Below, in pieces: positions 17,396-25,911 of a stretch of 64,000 nt of DNA; the stretch's first letter is position 1, and the number at the start of each line of letters is the position of its first letter. The translations under genes were made by a program, and so were the position numbers. The stretch covers positions 1-64,000 of the forward strand of contig JBJXHC010000058.1 in the NCBI GenBank assembly GCA_046160825.1. The letters are read 5' to 3'. Below the pieces are notes generated by a model. It had not been told where the DNA came from, made no database searches, and was given only the letters and a program-made list of their open reading frames with translations. The stretch comes from JBJXHC01 sp046160825. GTDB taxonomy: Bacteria; Bacteroidota; Ignavibacteria; UBA10030; UBA6906.

Positions 17396-17530
17396 TCACC
17401 TTTCACTGAATGTATTCTCTTGCTTACGATAAAACACTTTTTTGCAATGAGGGCACGCAAATGCTGCGTTGTTTCCTTCCCAATCCTCAGAGTGGCCTAA
17501 GTTGTTCGAGTCGAGTTCTCTCTTTTTCAT
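17396..17530 (-). CDS. Small CPxC-containing protein, possibly frameshifted
   Basis: An ATG at 17530 preceded by AGGAAG opens a 44-residue frame with FACPHCKKVFYRKQ, half of a zinc ribbon. The stop at 17396 cuts it before the second cysteine pair. In an overlapping frame the DNA goes on, without interruption, as GEKGVRLCPNPDCGKSIGR to a stop near 17300, which supplies C-x4-C. Joined by one frameshift this would be a complete four-cysteine zinc-ribbon protein of about 80 residues. It is either a broken gene or one with recoding. It lies just downstream of the transposase gene and shares its strand. Confidence 0.45.
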   Translation of the reverse strand: MKKRELDSNNLGHSEDWEGNNAAFACPHCKKVFYRKQENTFSER

Positions 17531-17552
17531 TGCTGTTCTTCCTTTCATTAGT

Positions 17553-18389
17553 TTATGCTGCTTTCGCTATCTCTCCCCATGTCAACAAGTCTTCCCAATT
17601 CCATAGCCTCTTTGTGATTCCTGCTTCCATCGCTGGCGTGACTCTTAAGGTCTGATGGGTTCTCACAAAGTTGTAATGGTAAAAATGTAGATCAACGGCT
17701 GCTTCAAGGTTACGTACCTTCTTTGAGAATGCGTTCGTCAACCGTGTAAACCTACGCATCTGCATTCGTACTGTCAAGTTTTGTCTTTCAACGTAACTGG
17801 TTGAAATGCGGTCGTTGATGGGGGACCCGAAGATGGGGTTCTTTGTCGTGCGTATTATGTGGCCGGGACTGTACCGTTTCTCAGTGTTCATCTCCGCATA
17901 TTCCTTGTGAATCTGTGCATAGTCAATATCCGCTCCCCATACTCTGCTTACTGCATCTGCGTATGGTTTGAATGCGTCTGTGGAAAGTTGGAATCTTGAA
18001 GTGACGCGAAGGGATAGTTCTTTCATGACTGATACCGTAACCCTTGCGTTTCGTTTCCCTACGCGGTACACGGGTACAAGTTTGGTATCTGCATCAAGGC
18101 AAATGAATGTGTAGAAGTCTCCCGCTTCTCGCTCCTCTTCCTCTGATCTGACGCGCTTCTGCTTCTTGGCGACGTACGCCCAAATCTCATCGGTTTCGAT
18201 GAACTTGGATTGAATGTTCATCATCATTGAATCGTGAATGTCGCGGGCCTTGTCTCCGGCATCTACCAGTAGTTTGAGTACTGTTGTCTGGCTTACGTCG
18301 GCAATACGTGCCGTGGCTCGAACTGACTGGCCTTCTGTTAGCAATGAGAGAATAAGGGATTTCTTCTCAATAGGTAGGTGGTTAGCCAT
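17553..18389 (-). CDS. IS1-family transposase
   Basis: I start the protein at the ATG at 18389 (AGGAGC about 10 bases upstream), giving 278 residues; a longer upstream frame exists but does not look like protein. The N-terminal helix-turn-helix covers residues 18-45 (SVRATARIADVSQTTVLKLL). The DDE residues are D67 in ETDEIW, D138 in LSTDAF and E201 in YVERQN, followed by FYHYNFVRTHQTL. The family moves DNA by cut or copy. I could not find convincing terminal inverted repeats or a target duplication, so the element boundaries stay open. Confidence 0.88.
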   Translation of the reverse strand: MANHLPIEKKSLILSLLTEGQSVRATARIADVSQTTVLKLLVDAGDKARDIHDSMMMNIQSKFIETDEIWAYVAKKQKRVRSEEEEREAGDFYTFICLDADTKLVPVYRVGKRNARVTVSVMKELSLRVTSRFQLSTDAFKPYADAVSRVWGADIDYAQIHKEYAEMNTEKRYSPGHIIRTTKNPIFGSPINDRISTSYVERQNLTVRMQMRRFTRLTNAFSKKVRNLEAAVDLHFYHYNFVRTHQTLRVTPAMEAGITKRLWNWEDLLTWGEIAKAA

Positions 18390-18757
18390 TGTAATACGCT
18401 CCTTGATTTTCGACTGGCTGGAGCGTATCTTTGAGGTAGGCTCGGTCATTGCTCTAACCAGCGATGATTGATGATTAGAGAATGCGGGCGCTCTAACGTC
18501 CGCATTCTCGTTCTTTATCAAACACAATATAGCTTCTCGTGTTCGCCGCGTCAAATTCGCTATATCGTCTCTCGGTTTATGTGTCGTACCTGAGAACGTT
18601 CTTTTCATTTGTCCCTCCATGTGTTGTTGGGTGGGAAAAGGCCGGTTCAATTCACCTTGCAGGGGATGAACCGGCTTTTTTCTGCCGCTATAGGATAAGC
18701 ATGGAATTGACGAGCGAAAATTGGTCAAAATACCTATGGAACCGCTATGGAACTAAC
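18390..18757. other. Region upstream of the transposase, two hairpins and no clear gene
   Basis: Contains a hairpin at 18478-18509 (arms GAGAATGCGG and CCGCATTCTC) about 90 bases before the transposase start, and a terminator-like hairpin at 18641-18681. An open frame spans it in phase with the transposase (residues 1-113 of the long version), but its composition and poor start argue against translation. Confidence 0.5.
18641..18681. terminator. Probable bidirectional rho-independent terminator
   Basis: Stem GCCGGTTCA (18641-18649) with TGAACCGGC (18667-18675), a 17-base loop, then six T on the plus strand; on the minus strand the arm is followed by CTTTTCCC. In the minus direction it would end the gene at 18758-19177. 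Confidence 0.7.
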
Positions 18758-19177
18758 TCATTTGGTTCCACGTCTCTGAGATTTGACCTTTTTCAGGAAG
18801 GAGTTTCGGAGGTTGTCAATCATTTTTGTTCGGCCATTAGACCGTAGATATGGGAAGAATTTCTCCACGGCTTCTCTGGCTATACCGCGTGCGACTATTG
18901 CTTCGTTCTTCTTTTTGTCTTCCCTGTACTTTCGTACACACCAAGTCACGGCATCGCGAGTCAACTGCTTCTTGCTCTTGGGGGTTGATTTTTCGGCAAG
19001 TAACTTCCGGTCGTTGATTTCATGTCTGGCCAAGAAATAGTAACTATGATCCTTTGTGTTGAACTCATTCCTCGCATGACTCTTGTCGGCAAATTCGCGT
19101 AGTAATTCCCCGTCGCTCATTTTCTTGAGCAGAAGTTCGTATGCCTTGTATTCTTCGTCGTTGAGGGAATATCCCAT
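18758..19177 (-). CDS. Hypothetical charged helical protein
   Basis: I do not recognise this protein. From the ATG at 19177 it has 139 residues (GYSLNDEEYKAYELLLKKM onward), and a TTG at 19300 would add 41 more. It is highly charged and helical, with a lysine-rich middle (STPKSKKQLTRDAV) and a basic C-terminus (FLKKVKSQRRG), so nucleic-acid binding is possible but unproved. There is no good Shine-Dalgarno for either start. It is followed by the terminator at 18641-18681 and lies in the accessory patch beside the transposase. Confidence 0.5.
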   Translation of the reverse strand: MGYSLNDEEYKAYELLLKKMSDGELLREFADKSHARNEFNTKDHSYYFLARHEINDRKLLAEKSTPKSKKQLTRDAVTWCVRKYREDKKKNEAIVARGIAREAVEKFFPYLRSNGRTKMIDNLRNSFLKKVKSQRRGTK

Positions 19178-19434
19178 CGGTGGGGGATGGGCTACGGAGA
19201 AATGATCGGTCTGGTATTCAGCAACGTATTGGCTCGTCGCTTTCAGGTCTGGTGAGTGTTTCGGTGGGCTTATACTACGAAGTCTTGAAAGGAAAATCAA
19301 ATGGGGAGTTGTGGCTTGAACCGCTTTTTGTTATTATATACAGCAATAAAGGAGAAATGCCTACTGCTGATCTAATCTGACTAATTCATATCGCGTAACC
19401 GCGTACCGCACCCGAAAACTGGTAATTTTCTGCA

Positions 19435-19491
19435 TGTAGCAAAACGCTGTTGCGCCCTCAATGGGCGCAGCACACTCGCGTTTTTGCTACA
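19435..19491. repeat. Long nested inverted repeat
   Basis: Outer arms TGTAGCAAAACGC (19435-19447) and GCGTTTTTGCTACA (19478-19491) enclose an inner stem GCGCCC (19452-19457) with GGGCGC (19463-19468). It lies 79 bases before the small gene at 19570. GTTGCGCCC from its inner arm recurs once more near 19530. It may be a regulatory hairpin, a terminator without a T run, or a small non-autonomous element. Confidence 0.6.
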
Positions 19492-19569
19492 GGTATACCA
19501 GTACCTCGGGGCGGGAACGATAGAGATGTTGCGCCCTTTTCATTTTAACAACTCTACAGGAGGATTGTT

Positions 19570-19767
19570 ATGCTGGCAGTGGATCGATACTTCAGGACAG
19601 TCGTAATCGACACTTTGATCATCAGTGGTTATGTGCAGTATCCGGGTATGAATACCGTCGGCCTAGTGTGTATTGCATTTTGTATTCTATTGTTGGTTTC
19701 GAACATCAGTGCTTGGCAAAGAATATCGAAGCTCCAAGATTTGATCGAAAAGATGGGTCTGAAATGA
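19570..19767 (+). CDS. Small membrane protein, 65 residues
   Basis: Not a family I recognise. An AGGAGG is placed 6-11 bases ahead of the ATG, supporting translation. The protein has one strong membrane helix (about residues 28-46, TVGLVCIAFCILLLVSN) and a short amphipathic or coiled tail (QRISKLQDLIEKMGLK). It is the first of four tiny rightward genes. Confidence 0.6.
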   Translation: MLAVDRYFRTVVIDTLIISGYVQYPGMNTVGLVCIAFCILLLVSNISAWQRISKLQDLIEKMGLK

Positions 19768-19799
19768 CTATAGGCGTAAATTATTGAAAGGATAGTATT

Positions 19800-20102
19800 A
19801 TGTCTCTCATATCATGCAAAGAATGTGGCAACCAGATTAGTGATCTCGCTATGAAGTGCCCTCATTGTGGTGCTGGCCGTATCTCTTCTGTTGGTGTTTC
19901 TAATGTGGGCGCTCTTCGGGTTGTCGGCTTAATCTTACTTTTTATTGGATTGGGCTGTGTCGGTCTTGGATTCTACTACATCAATTCTCTTACAGTGTTC
20001 AACTATCAGAGTGCAGCGGATCCTCAACCACTCTTTACTTGGGGGCCGCTTCTCATGGTCTTTGGTGGATATTTGATGTTCAATAAATGGAAGCAACGCT
20101 GA
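19800..20102 (+). CDS. Zinc-ribbon membrane protein, 100 residues
   Basis: Begins with a zinc ribbon, CKECGNQISDLAMKCPHCGA (residues 6-25, two CxxC pairs). It is followed by two membrane helices (about 40-62 and 78-93) and a basic tail. Such small ribbon-plus-helix proteins are common in bacteria and mostly uncharacterised. AAAGGA lies about 8 bases before the ATG. It follows the 65-residue gene by 32 bases and probably shares its transcript. Confidence 0.75.
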   Translation: MSLISCKECGNQISDLAMKCPHCGAGRISSVGVSNVGALRVVGLILLFIGLGCVGLGFYYINSLTVFNYQSAADPQPLFTWGPLLMVFGGYLMFNKWKQR

Positions 20103-20224
20103 AGGCTATTCGTAGCAACACCTAATCAATCAAGAAGCTCTATTTTGCTCTTGCTTCTTCGCGGCTTTTTCCCGATTTCTACCTGTATACCTGACCTCTT
20201 AACCAGACTGGAAGGAATGGTTTT

Positions 20225-20422
20225 ATGCAGCCCACACCCGCGTTAGAAGTTATCATCGGTGCAATAGTATTTACCGACTGCAAAATAGATGCCCTACAAA
20301 AGATACTCGAACAGAAACAAGTCCTCGTGTCAAGTGAGGAAGTCGCAAATAGAACTCAAGCCATTTACCAATCCGAATATGAAGTTCGAAGACAGAAAAT
20401 TCTCGACTCCTATTCTGAGTAA
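20225..20422 (+). CDS. Hypothetical 65-residue protein
   Basis: No recognised family. GGAAGGA precedes the ATG with reasonable spacing. The product is soluble and helical (KIDALQKILEQKQVLVSSEEV). A competing frame on the other strand (20271-20522) also has a start with GAGG, and I cannot settle which is real from sequence alone. Confidence 0.4.
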   Translation: MQPTPALEVIIGAIVFTDCKIDALQKILEQKQVLVSSEEVANRTQAIYQSEYEVRRQKILDSYSE

Positions 20423-20556
20423 GGTGATCATATACAGCATCTCTGATACGTTCGATTTCTTGCTTTGACCGTGGTGGACATTTAACGAAACCTACAGTAT
20501 GTTTGTCTGTGACGGTTTTCATGTTGAAATAACCTCTTATTATGAAGGAGACCTTT

Positions 20557-20790
20557 ATGTCGGCACAAAAGCTTTTTGTAATTCCTGAGCCAATCGCAGG
20601 AACTCGAACAGTCTTGAAGCAAAACTCTTCAGGACCAGTGATTAAGAGTGAGGGAGAACTTGATTTGGTCTGTGGTAAATGCGCTGCGGTTCTCGCAGAA
20701 TCTGTCAGCAAGGGGCAACTCAAAAATATAGTTATCCTTTGTAACAAGTGTGGAGCATACAACGATACGGAGTCCTCGCTGTCTCACTAA
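20557..20790 (+). CDS. Small zinc-finger-like protein, 77 residues
   Basis: Start at the ATG at 20557, with GAAGGAG 7-13 bases upstream; the longer frame from 20542 is not needed. Two CxxC pairs, CGKCAAV and CNKCGAY, lie about 25 residues apart near the C-terminus and would form a zinc ribbon. The first half (QKLFVIPEPIAGTRTVLKQ) has no recognisable features. Function unknown; it closes the run of tiny genes. Confidence 0.65.
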   Translation: MSAQKLFVIPEPIAGTRTVLKQNSSGPVIKSEGELDLVCGKCAAVLAESVSKGQLKNIVILCNKCGAYNDTESSLSH

Positions 20791-20957
20791 TCTTCATTAG
20801 CTGAATCTATGTTTTTATCTCGTCCTGTCGCTCTGGCAGGGCTTGGGGAAACTGGTGCAGTACCTCTGTTCCCACCAGCTTGATTCTAAGAATAAAATCA
20901 CATAGTTTCATCCGTCGTTCAACGAATTTTTCTCATCTGATGCTGTAGGAGTTTTGT

Positions 20958-22502
20958 ATGCGTAAACTGATTATCATTGGTCTTGCCTTGCTTTCACTTC
21001 TTGTTGGCCTCTTATCGTCCTCCTACTCACAAACAACTGTGGGACGGGTTTCCATTGGACTTCACGGTGGCGTGAACACGTTCATCAACGACTTCAACAA
21101 ACGTCGAATTGGTCCGGGGGGTGAGGTGATGCTCCGTTACGGTGTGACAACCGGGTTCTCGCTTGGATTGCAGGCGGGATACGAGGAGTTGAAAGCGAAA
21201 CAAGAACCTGACTTGGGGTTGGTGCCATACGACTACGTGAAACTTCATGCTTTTCCCGCGACAATAACGGCATGGTTTCATCTTCTTCCTGGCGGTAGGG
21301 TCTCGCCGTACATTTATTTTGGCGGTGGCTTCCTGTTATTCAAGAGACTCGATGGAAACAAGAATTACGTCCCCGAGGACAAGATGGAGACTTCCATCTT
21401 GATCCCAGTCGGTGTTGGCCTTGAGACACACATATCACGAAGGGCATCCATCGTCGTTGATCTCGGATTCAGGCTCGGCGATGACAAGCTTGATGGCTTT
21501 GAGTACAAACGCTCCGATAGTTATGCCACAGCGAAAGCGGGCTTCAATTTTTATCTCGGGAGTAGCGGACTTGATGATGACGACGAGGATGGACTGACAA
21601 ATGCCGAGGAGCAGCGGCTCGGCACCAACCCCAAAGCGCCTGATAGCGACGGGGATGGATTGAAGGATGGGGAAGAAATTAAACGATACTCCACGAACCC
21701 GCTTCGCAACGACACCGAGGAGGACGGGCTTTCTGACGGCGATGAAGTGATGAAACACAAAACCGATCCCGCGAAATCCGACACCGATGCTGATGGACTG
21801 TTGGACGGCGAAGAAACACTGCAACACCGCACCGATCCACTGAAGCTGGACAGTGACGGAGATGGCCTCACTGATGGTGATGAAGTGTTGAAGCATTCGA
21901 CCAGCCCGCTGAAACTAGATACCGATGACGACGGATTGTCAGATTGGGACGAAGTGAAGACGTTCCGAAGTGACCCGAACAAGATTGATACCGATGGAGA
22001 TGGACTGACGGATGGTGACGAAGTGAGGAAACACAGAACGGATCCGGCCAAAGTGGACACTGATGGAGGCGGCGTTACCGATGGAGCGGAGATCACGCGC
22101 AAATCGAATCCGTTGAATCCCAAGGATGATACCCTCGAGAGGGCGATCATACTGGAACGTGGGAAGTCGGTGGTTCTCGATGGCGTGACATTCAAGAGCG
22201 GCAGCGCAACATTGACAAAGGAATCCGAGGTAACACTGGAGAAAGCGTTCATTGCTCTTGTGGCCAATCCGGATATCAATATTGAGATAGCCGGTTACAC
22301 CGACAATACCGGAAGCAAGGATACCAATGACCGTTTGTCCCTGAATCGTGCCCAGTCAGTAAAAACCTGGCTTGTTCGCAAGGGGATTTCTGCGAGAAGG
22401 ATGACCACGGTGGGCATGGGCATACGTGACCCTATTGCCGAAAATGCTACGCCGGAAGGTAGGTCGCAAAATAGACGGATCGAGTTCCACGTGTTGAAGT
22501 AA
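20958..22502 (+). CDS. OmpA-family outer-membrane protein with calcium-binding repeats
   Basis: 514 residues. After a signal peptide (1-24) comes a beta-barrel of about 180 residues, then eight units of 23 residues each (roughly residues 205-390) built on the pattern DxDxDGLxDGxEVxxxxTDPxx. This is a thrombospondin type 3-like calcium-binding stalk. The last 120 residues are an OmpA peptidoglycan-binding domain with GYTDNTGS and the closing NRRIEFHV. The whole probably links outer membrane to cell wall. At DNA level the stalk is a 69-base imperfect tandem repeat, so copy number may vary between strains. A terminator follows at once. Confidence 0.92.
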   Translation: MRKLIIIGLALLSLLVGLLSSSYSQTTVGRVSIGLHGGVNTFINDFNKRRIGPGGEVMLRYGVTTGFSLGLQAGYEELKAKQEPDLGLVPYDYVKLHAFPATITAWFHLLPGGRVSPYIYFGGGFLLFKRLDGNKNYVPEDKMETSILIPVGVGLETHISRRASIVVDLGFRLGDDKLDGFEYKRSDSYATAKAGFNFYLGSSGLDDDDEDGLTNAEEQRLGTNPKAPDSDGDGLKDGEEIKRYSTNPLRNDTEEDGLSDGDEVMKHKTDPAKSDTDADGLLDGEETLQHRTDPLKLDSDGDGLTDGDEVLKHSTSPLKLDTDDDGLSDWDEVKTFRSDPNKIDTDGDGLTDGDEVRKHRTDPAKVDTDGGGVTDGAEITRKSNPLNPKDDTLERAIILERGKSVVLDGVTFKSGSATLTKESEVTLEKAFIALVANPDINIEIAGYTDNTGSKDTNDRLSLNRAQSVKTWLVRKGISARRMTTVGMGIRDPIAENATPEGRSQNRRIEFHVLK

Positions 22503-22525
22503 CACAAGCCAAAGTGCTCTTCGAT

Positions 22526-22561
22526 AACGGCGTTCCCATGTCGGGGACGCCGTTGTTTTTT
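22526..22561 (+). terminator. Rho-independent terminator after the OmpA gene
   Basis: AACGGCGTTCCC (22526-22537) pairs with GGGGACGCCGTT (22543-22554, one bulge), followed by G and six T. It stands between the OmpA gene and the converging ligase gene. Confidence 0.85.
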
Positions 22562-22568
22562 CAATACC

Positions 22569-24554
22569 TCAATAAGCAGGTGTTTGTCGCGGTCGCGTGA
22601 CGAAAGAGGTATCTCCCAGGGATTGATGGACGAGCGAGAGATTCTCGACGATAGCCCGCTCTGTGGGGAATTGCGAAGAGAGCTGCACCAGGATTTTTTC
22701 GAGTCCTTCGAGGGAATCAGAGGGAGTCAAAATCCTTAATCTTGTACATGCATACCCGATATTTGTGGGTATTGCTCCACGCCTGCAGGAAGCGATCTGA
22801 TTCAGAAGGGCAACTCGCTCAGCAGTTGAGTCGCCACGATTCTGATGAATGAGGGATTCGACATAGTACACCTCCGGATGTGTACGGTGTGCCTGCTCAA
22901 TCCGGATGTCATCGATGGCCGCTGACGTTTCATTCAAGGTCAGGTTGGCGACACTGCGCACGATATGTGCTTTGGGGTAGAGTGGATAGTCCGAAAGAAG
23001 AGTATCAATGATAGATCGAGTTTCTTTTGGCTTGTTTGCTTTAAGAAGCTCAAGCGCAAGGTTCGATCTCGCAACGTGGGCGGCGGGATTTAGCGCGACC
23101 GCTTCACGCAACTCACCAATGGCGATTTCCTGCTTCCCCATACCAAGCGCAAGCAATGCTTTCATGAAATGTCCATCAGCCCGAACGACATCCCTTTGCA
23201 TCGGACTATAAACGATCGCGAACAAAGCCCATGCGAGAATTGGGACGATTGCAACAGCAGGTGAAACTTTGAGCGAAAACGTACGCGCTGCGCCGGTGAT
23301 CGGGAGGAAAGCTCTACTCATTATCATCCCGATGACCAGCCACATCATCATAAGAACAGGTGTTTGTCTGAGAGAGACATTGGTGAGATTATCGAGAAGC
23401 AATCCCAACAATCCACACATCATACCGAGTGCCGTCAAGCGTTCCCACTCCTTCCCATTCCTCACGGATCTGAATCCTGTTCCGAATATGCGCCACAACA
23501 GCCAGCCGAACAGCCCCAGACCAATAATCCCTAGCTCAGTTCCGAGTTCAATGAACTCATTGTGTGCATGCGGTACGATGTCTTCGCTTTTTACAATCCA
23601 GTATTCGGGTGAGCGATACTGTACCATGACACGCTCGAACGTCCCGATGCCGTGTCCGAGCAACGGTGCATCTTGGAAGGCTTTGACCCCTGCCTCCCAA
23701 AAGAAGAGTCGCCGCTCAAGTGTGGATTGCGGTCCGTAGTCGAATGTCTCCTCAAACCGTTGAGTGAGTTGTGGGGCGAACAAGACAATGACAAGGGTGC
23801 CTGCAACTACAACAGCTATGAGTAGCGGGAGAACTGCACGCCACCCTCGTGTGGAAAATGTTGCCAGGACAATCAATGCCACTGTTGTTGCGACAATCCC
23901 GCTCCGCGATTGTGTGAAGAGTAGGAGTACACCAAGACATACTGCGAGTATTCCGTAGAACCATCGTTTGTTGGAGTGCGTTGCGAGCGCCTGACTGACG
24001 AAGAGAGGGAGAACGAGTGCAATAAATCCCCCGAGGAACGAGGGGTTCCCAAGTGTGGAGCCTACCCGTCTCGCTTCTCCGAGGTAGAATTCCAGGGTGA
24101 GCTGTTCCGCGAAGAAATACTGAACGAAACCGACACTACACACGATTGCAGTCAGGATGGCAACCACAAGGATGAGTGATTGAAGGTCTCGTTTGGTTGA
24201 GACCAATTGTTGTACTGTAAAGAAGATCATAACGCAGGCGGTGAGCCTGAGAAGTTCTGCAATGCTTGTGTGCAGTGAGGCGGTGTACAAGAGTGAACAC
24301 CATGCAAAGATCAAGAATCCGACTATGGGGATATTTCCGTTTGATGTCTCATACTCAATATGCCGATTGCGCATTCTCTGAAAGAGGAGCAAAGCGAATA
24401 CGAAAGAAGAACCAAGAACAAACAGCGGTGTCTTTGCAATGGCGCTATCGTGGGCATTGAAAACGAGGAGAAGAACGGGCAGGCAGATGGACGCAAAGAA
24501 CACCCATCTGATCCATGGTGCGTCACTGGCTGGTGTGCTGCCTTGAGGCTTCAT
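22569..24554 (-). CDS. O-antigen ligase/polymerase family membrane protein with TPR tail
   Basis: From the ATG at 24554 (MKPQGSTP) the protein has 661 residues; the frame also extends to a TTG at 24629. About twelve membrane helices are followed by a periplasmic Wzy_C loop with the diagnostic VPHAHNEFIELGTELGIIG. A C-terminal region of tetratricopeptide-like helices comes last (from about residue 470, e.g. AIGELREAVALNPAAHVARSNLALELL). The family joins polysaccharide to lipid A core or glycosylates proteins. No polysaccharide genes adjoin it, but a flippase is at 0.6-2.1 kb. It converges on the OmpA gene. Confidence 0.85.
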   Translation of the reverse strand: MKPQGSTPASDAPWIRWVFFASICLPVLLLVFNAHDSAIAKTPLFVLGSSFVFALLLFQRMRNRHIEYETSNGNIPIVGFLIFAWCSLLYTASLHTSIAELLRLTACVMIFFTVQQLVSTKRDLQSLILVVAILTAIVCSVGFVQYFFAEQLTLEFYLGEARRVGSTLGNPSFLGGFIALVLPLFVSQALATHSNKRWFYGILAVCLGVLLLFTQSRSGIVATTVALIVLATFSTRGWRAVLPLLIAVVVAGTLVIVLFAPQLTQRFEETFDYGPQSTLERRLFFWEAGVKAFQDAPLLGHGIGTFERVMVQYRSPEYWIVKSEDIVPHAHNEFIELGTELGIIGLGLFGWLLWRIFGTGFRSVRNGKEWERLTALGMMCGLLGLLLDNLTNVSLRQTPVLMMMWLVIGMIMSRAFLPITGAARTFSLKVSPAVAIVPILAWALFAIVYSPMQRDVVRADGHFMKALLALGMGKQEIAIGELREAVALNPAAHVARSNLALELLKANKPKETRSIIDTLLSDYPLYPKAHIVRSVANLTLNETSAAIDDIRIEQAHRTHPEVYYVESLIHQNRGDSTAERVALLNQIASCRRGAIPTNIGYACTRLRILTPSDSLEGLEKILVQLSSQFPTERAIVENLSLVHQSLGDTSFVTRPRQTPAY

Positions 24555-24810
24555 TCGTATTGTGTAGTAGTGAATAACAGGAGATGGGCAAACCCCAGTC
24601 AAGATATTACCACGCGCTATGAGAAGCAAGCATCTTTCACCACTCTATCGCACTCCCCAAAGGGGCCAACCGGCCTCAAGAGGTGGACGTGTTATGAGCG
24701 CCTGCATTCAGGATTTCACTTTTTACGCTTGACATTGGGAAAGGCCGGGGGTATATTAACCGTGAAACCGGTCTTTCACAACATCCACATTTTGAAACCG
24801 ACATTCCTAA

Positions 24811-25911
24811 ATGTCCCTTGTTGAGTTGTTCCTTGAAGCCGTGAAGATTGACGCGCAATCCTTGCGCGAGCGCCCGATGGTGCGGTTTATTCACAACGCC
24901 CTCGCTGGCCTTCCCGTTACGATCCTGGAAGACAACATCGCTCGGACAATCAGCGGTGAGTGTGGCAATCTGATCTGCGTTCCGCCGTGGTTCGATCCGG
25001 CGCGTCCCGCAATCGCACTGTTCGCACACATGGACACGCCGCGCTCCACCATAGGCGTTCGCCCGACGCTGACAGATTCCAGAATAACAAGTGATGGGAC
25101 CACCATACTCGGTGTCGATAATAGGGCAGGCTCTTCTGTTTTGCTTCATGTCTTGAAACAGCATCTCATGGTAAAGAACCGCGGTAATTTCATCGTGGTG
25201 TTCACTGTTGCCGAAGAGATTGGTATGTTTGGTTCGAAGCATGTTGATCTTGCCCCCTACAACATCAGGATGGGTTTTGTGTTTGATTGTTCGAGGCGTC
25301 CAGGGGTGTTCATCCAGTCCGCTGTGGGGTGTTCGCTCTATGATGCAACATTTACAGGTAAGGCGGCACACGCCGGTGTTGCCCCGGAGAACGGAATCAG
25401 CGCAATTCAAATTGCCGCAAGGGCAATCAGCCGCATACCGATGGGGCGGCTCAGCCCGACAATGACGTCGAATGTGGGAATGATTGCGGGAGGTTCGGCG
25501 ACGAATGTTGTTGCCGATCGGTGTACGATACATGGCGAAGTGCGCGAGTTTGTTCCTGCATTGATTGATGATCACCTTCTCTTCTTGAAGGCGGAGTTCG
25601 AAGGGGTGGCTCTTGCAGTCGCGGGCGGAGTCGAATTCGAATCACGTATGGACTTCCCACCCTTCGCCCTGAGTTCTGAGAGTGAAGCGTTTATCACAAC
25701 TGTTCAAGTGTTACAGAGCGTCGGGCTCACGCCTGCTCCAATTCGATATCTCGGCGGCAGTGACGCCAACATGCTGAACGACAAGGGAATTCCTTCGGTC
25801 AACCTTGGCATTGGCGCACAGAACCCCCACGCGAATGATGAATTCATCCTGCTTGAAGACTTGCACAAATCTGCGGAAATAGCCAACGCACTCATTGAAC
25901 GGTGTTCATGA
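24811..25911 (+). CDS. M20-family metallopeptidase (peptidase T-like)
   Basis: 366 residues, cytoplasmic (no signal). Zinc-site motifs are in order: FAHMDTP (His/Asp), GVDNRAG (bridging Asp), TVAEEIGMFGS (general base and ligand Glu), FDCSRRPG and the closing YLGGSDANMLNDKGIPSVNLGIG. A dimerisation domain (AAHAGVAPENGISAI) sits between. It would hydrolyse di- or tripeptides or deacylate amino acids. Its stop overlaps the ATG of the cyanophycinase gene, which implies coupled translation and a shared role in peptide breakdown. Confidence 0.9.
   Translation: MSLVELFLEAVKIDAQSLRERPMVRFIHNALAGLPVTILEDNIARTISGECGNLICVPPWFDPARPAIALFAHMDTPRSTIGVRPTLTDSRITSDGTTILGVDNRAGSSVLLHVLKQHLMVKNRGNFIVVFTVAEEIGMFGSKHVDLAPYNIRMGFVFDCSRRPGVFIQSAVGCSLYDATFTGKAAHAGVAPENGISAIQIAARAISRIPMGRLSPTMTSNVGMIAGGSATNVVADRCTIHGEVREFVPALIDDHLLFLKAEFEGVALAVAGGVEFESRMDFPPFALSSESEAFITTVQVLQSVGLTPAPIRYLGGSDANMLNDKGIPSVNLGIGAQNPHANDEFILLEDLHKSAEIANALIERCS

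Noticed and set aside
17553..18389. Complete insertion sequence with defined ends
   Set aside because: The transposase is clear, but no terminal inverted repeats or target duplication could be found, so no element boundaries are given.
20271..20522. Leftward 83-codon frame starting MKTVTDK with GAGG upstream
   Set aside because: It overlaps the rightward 65-residue gene and has no recognisable domain; I could not prove either one and kept the frame that matches the strand of its neighbours.
16942..20800. Integrative island inserted at tRNA-Gln or tRNA-Glu
   Set aside because: There is a transposase and foreign-looking small genes, but no integrase and no repeat of a tRNA 3' end at the far side.
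21551..22279. Long serine-rich frame antisense to the OmpA gene
   Set aside because: It is a by-product of the repeated Asp/Gly codons of the calcium stalk read backwards.
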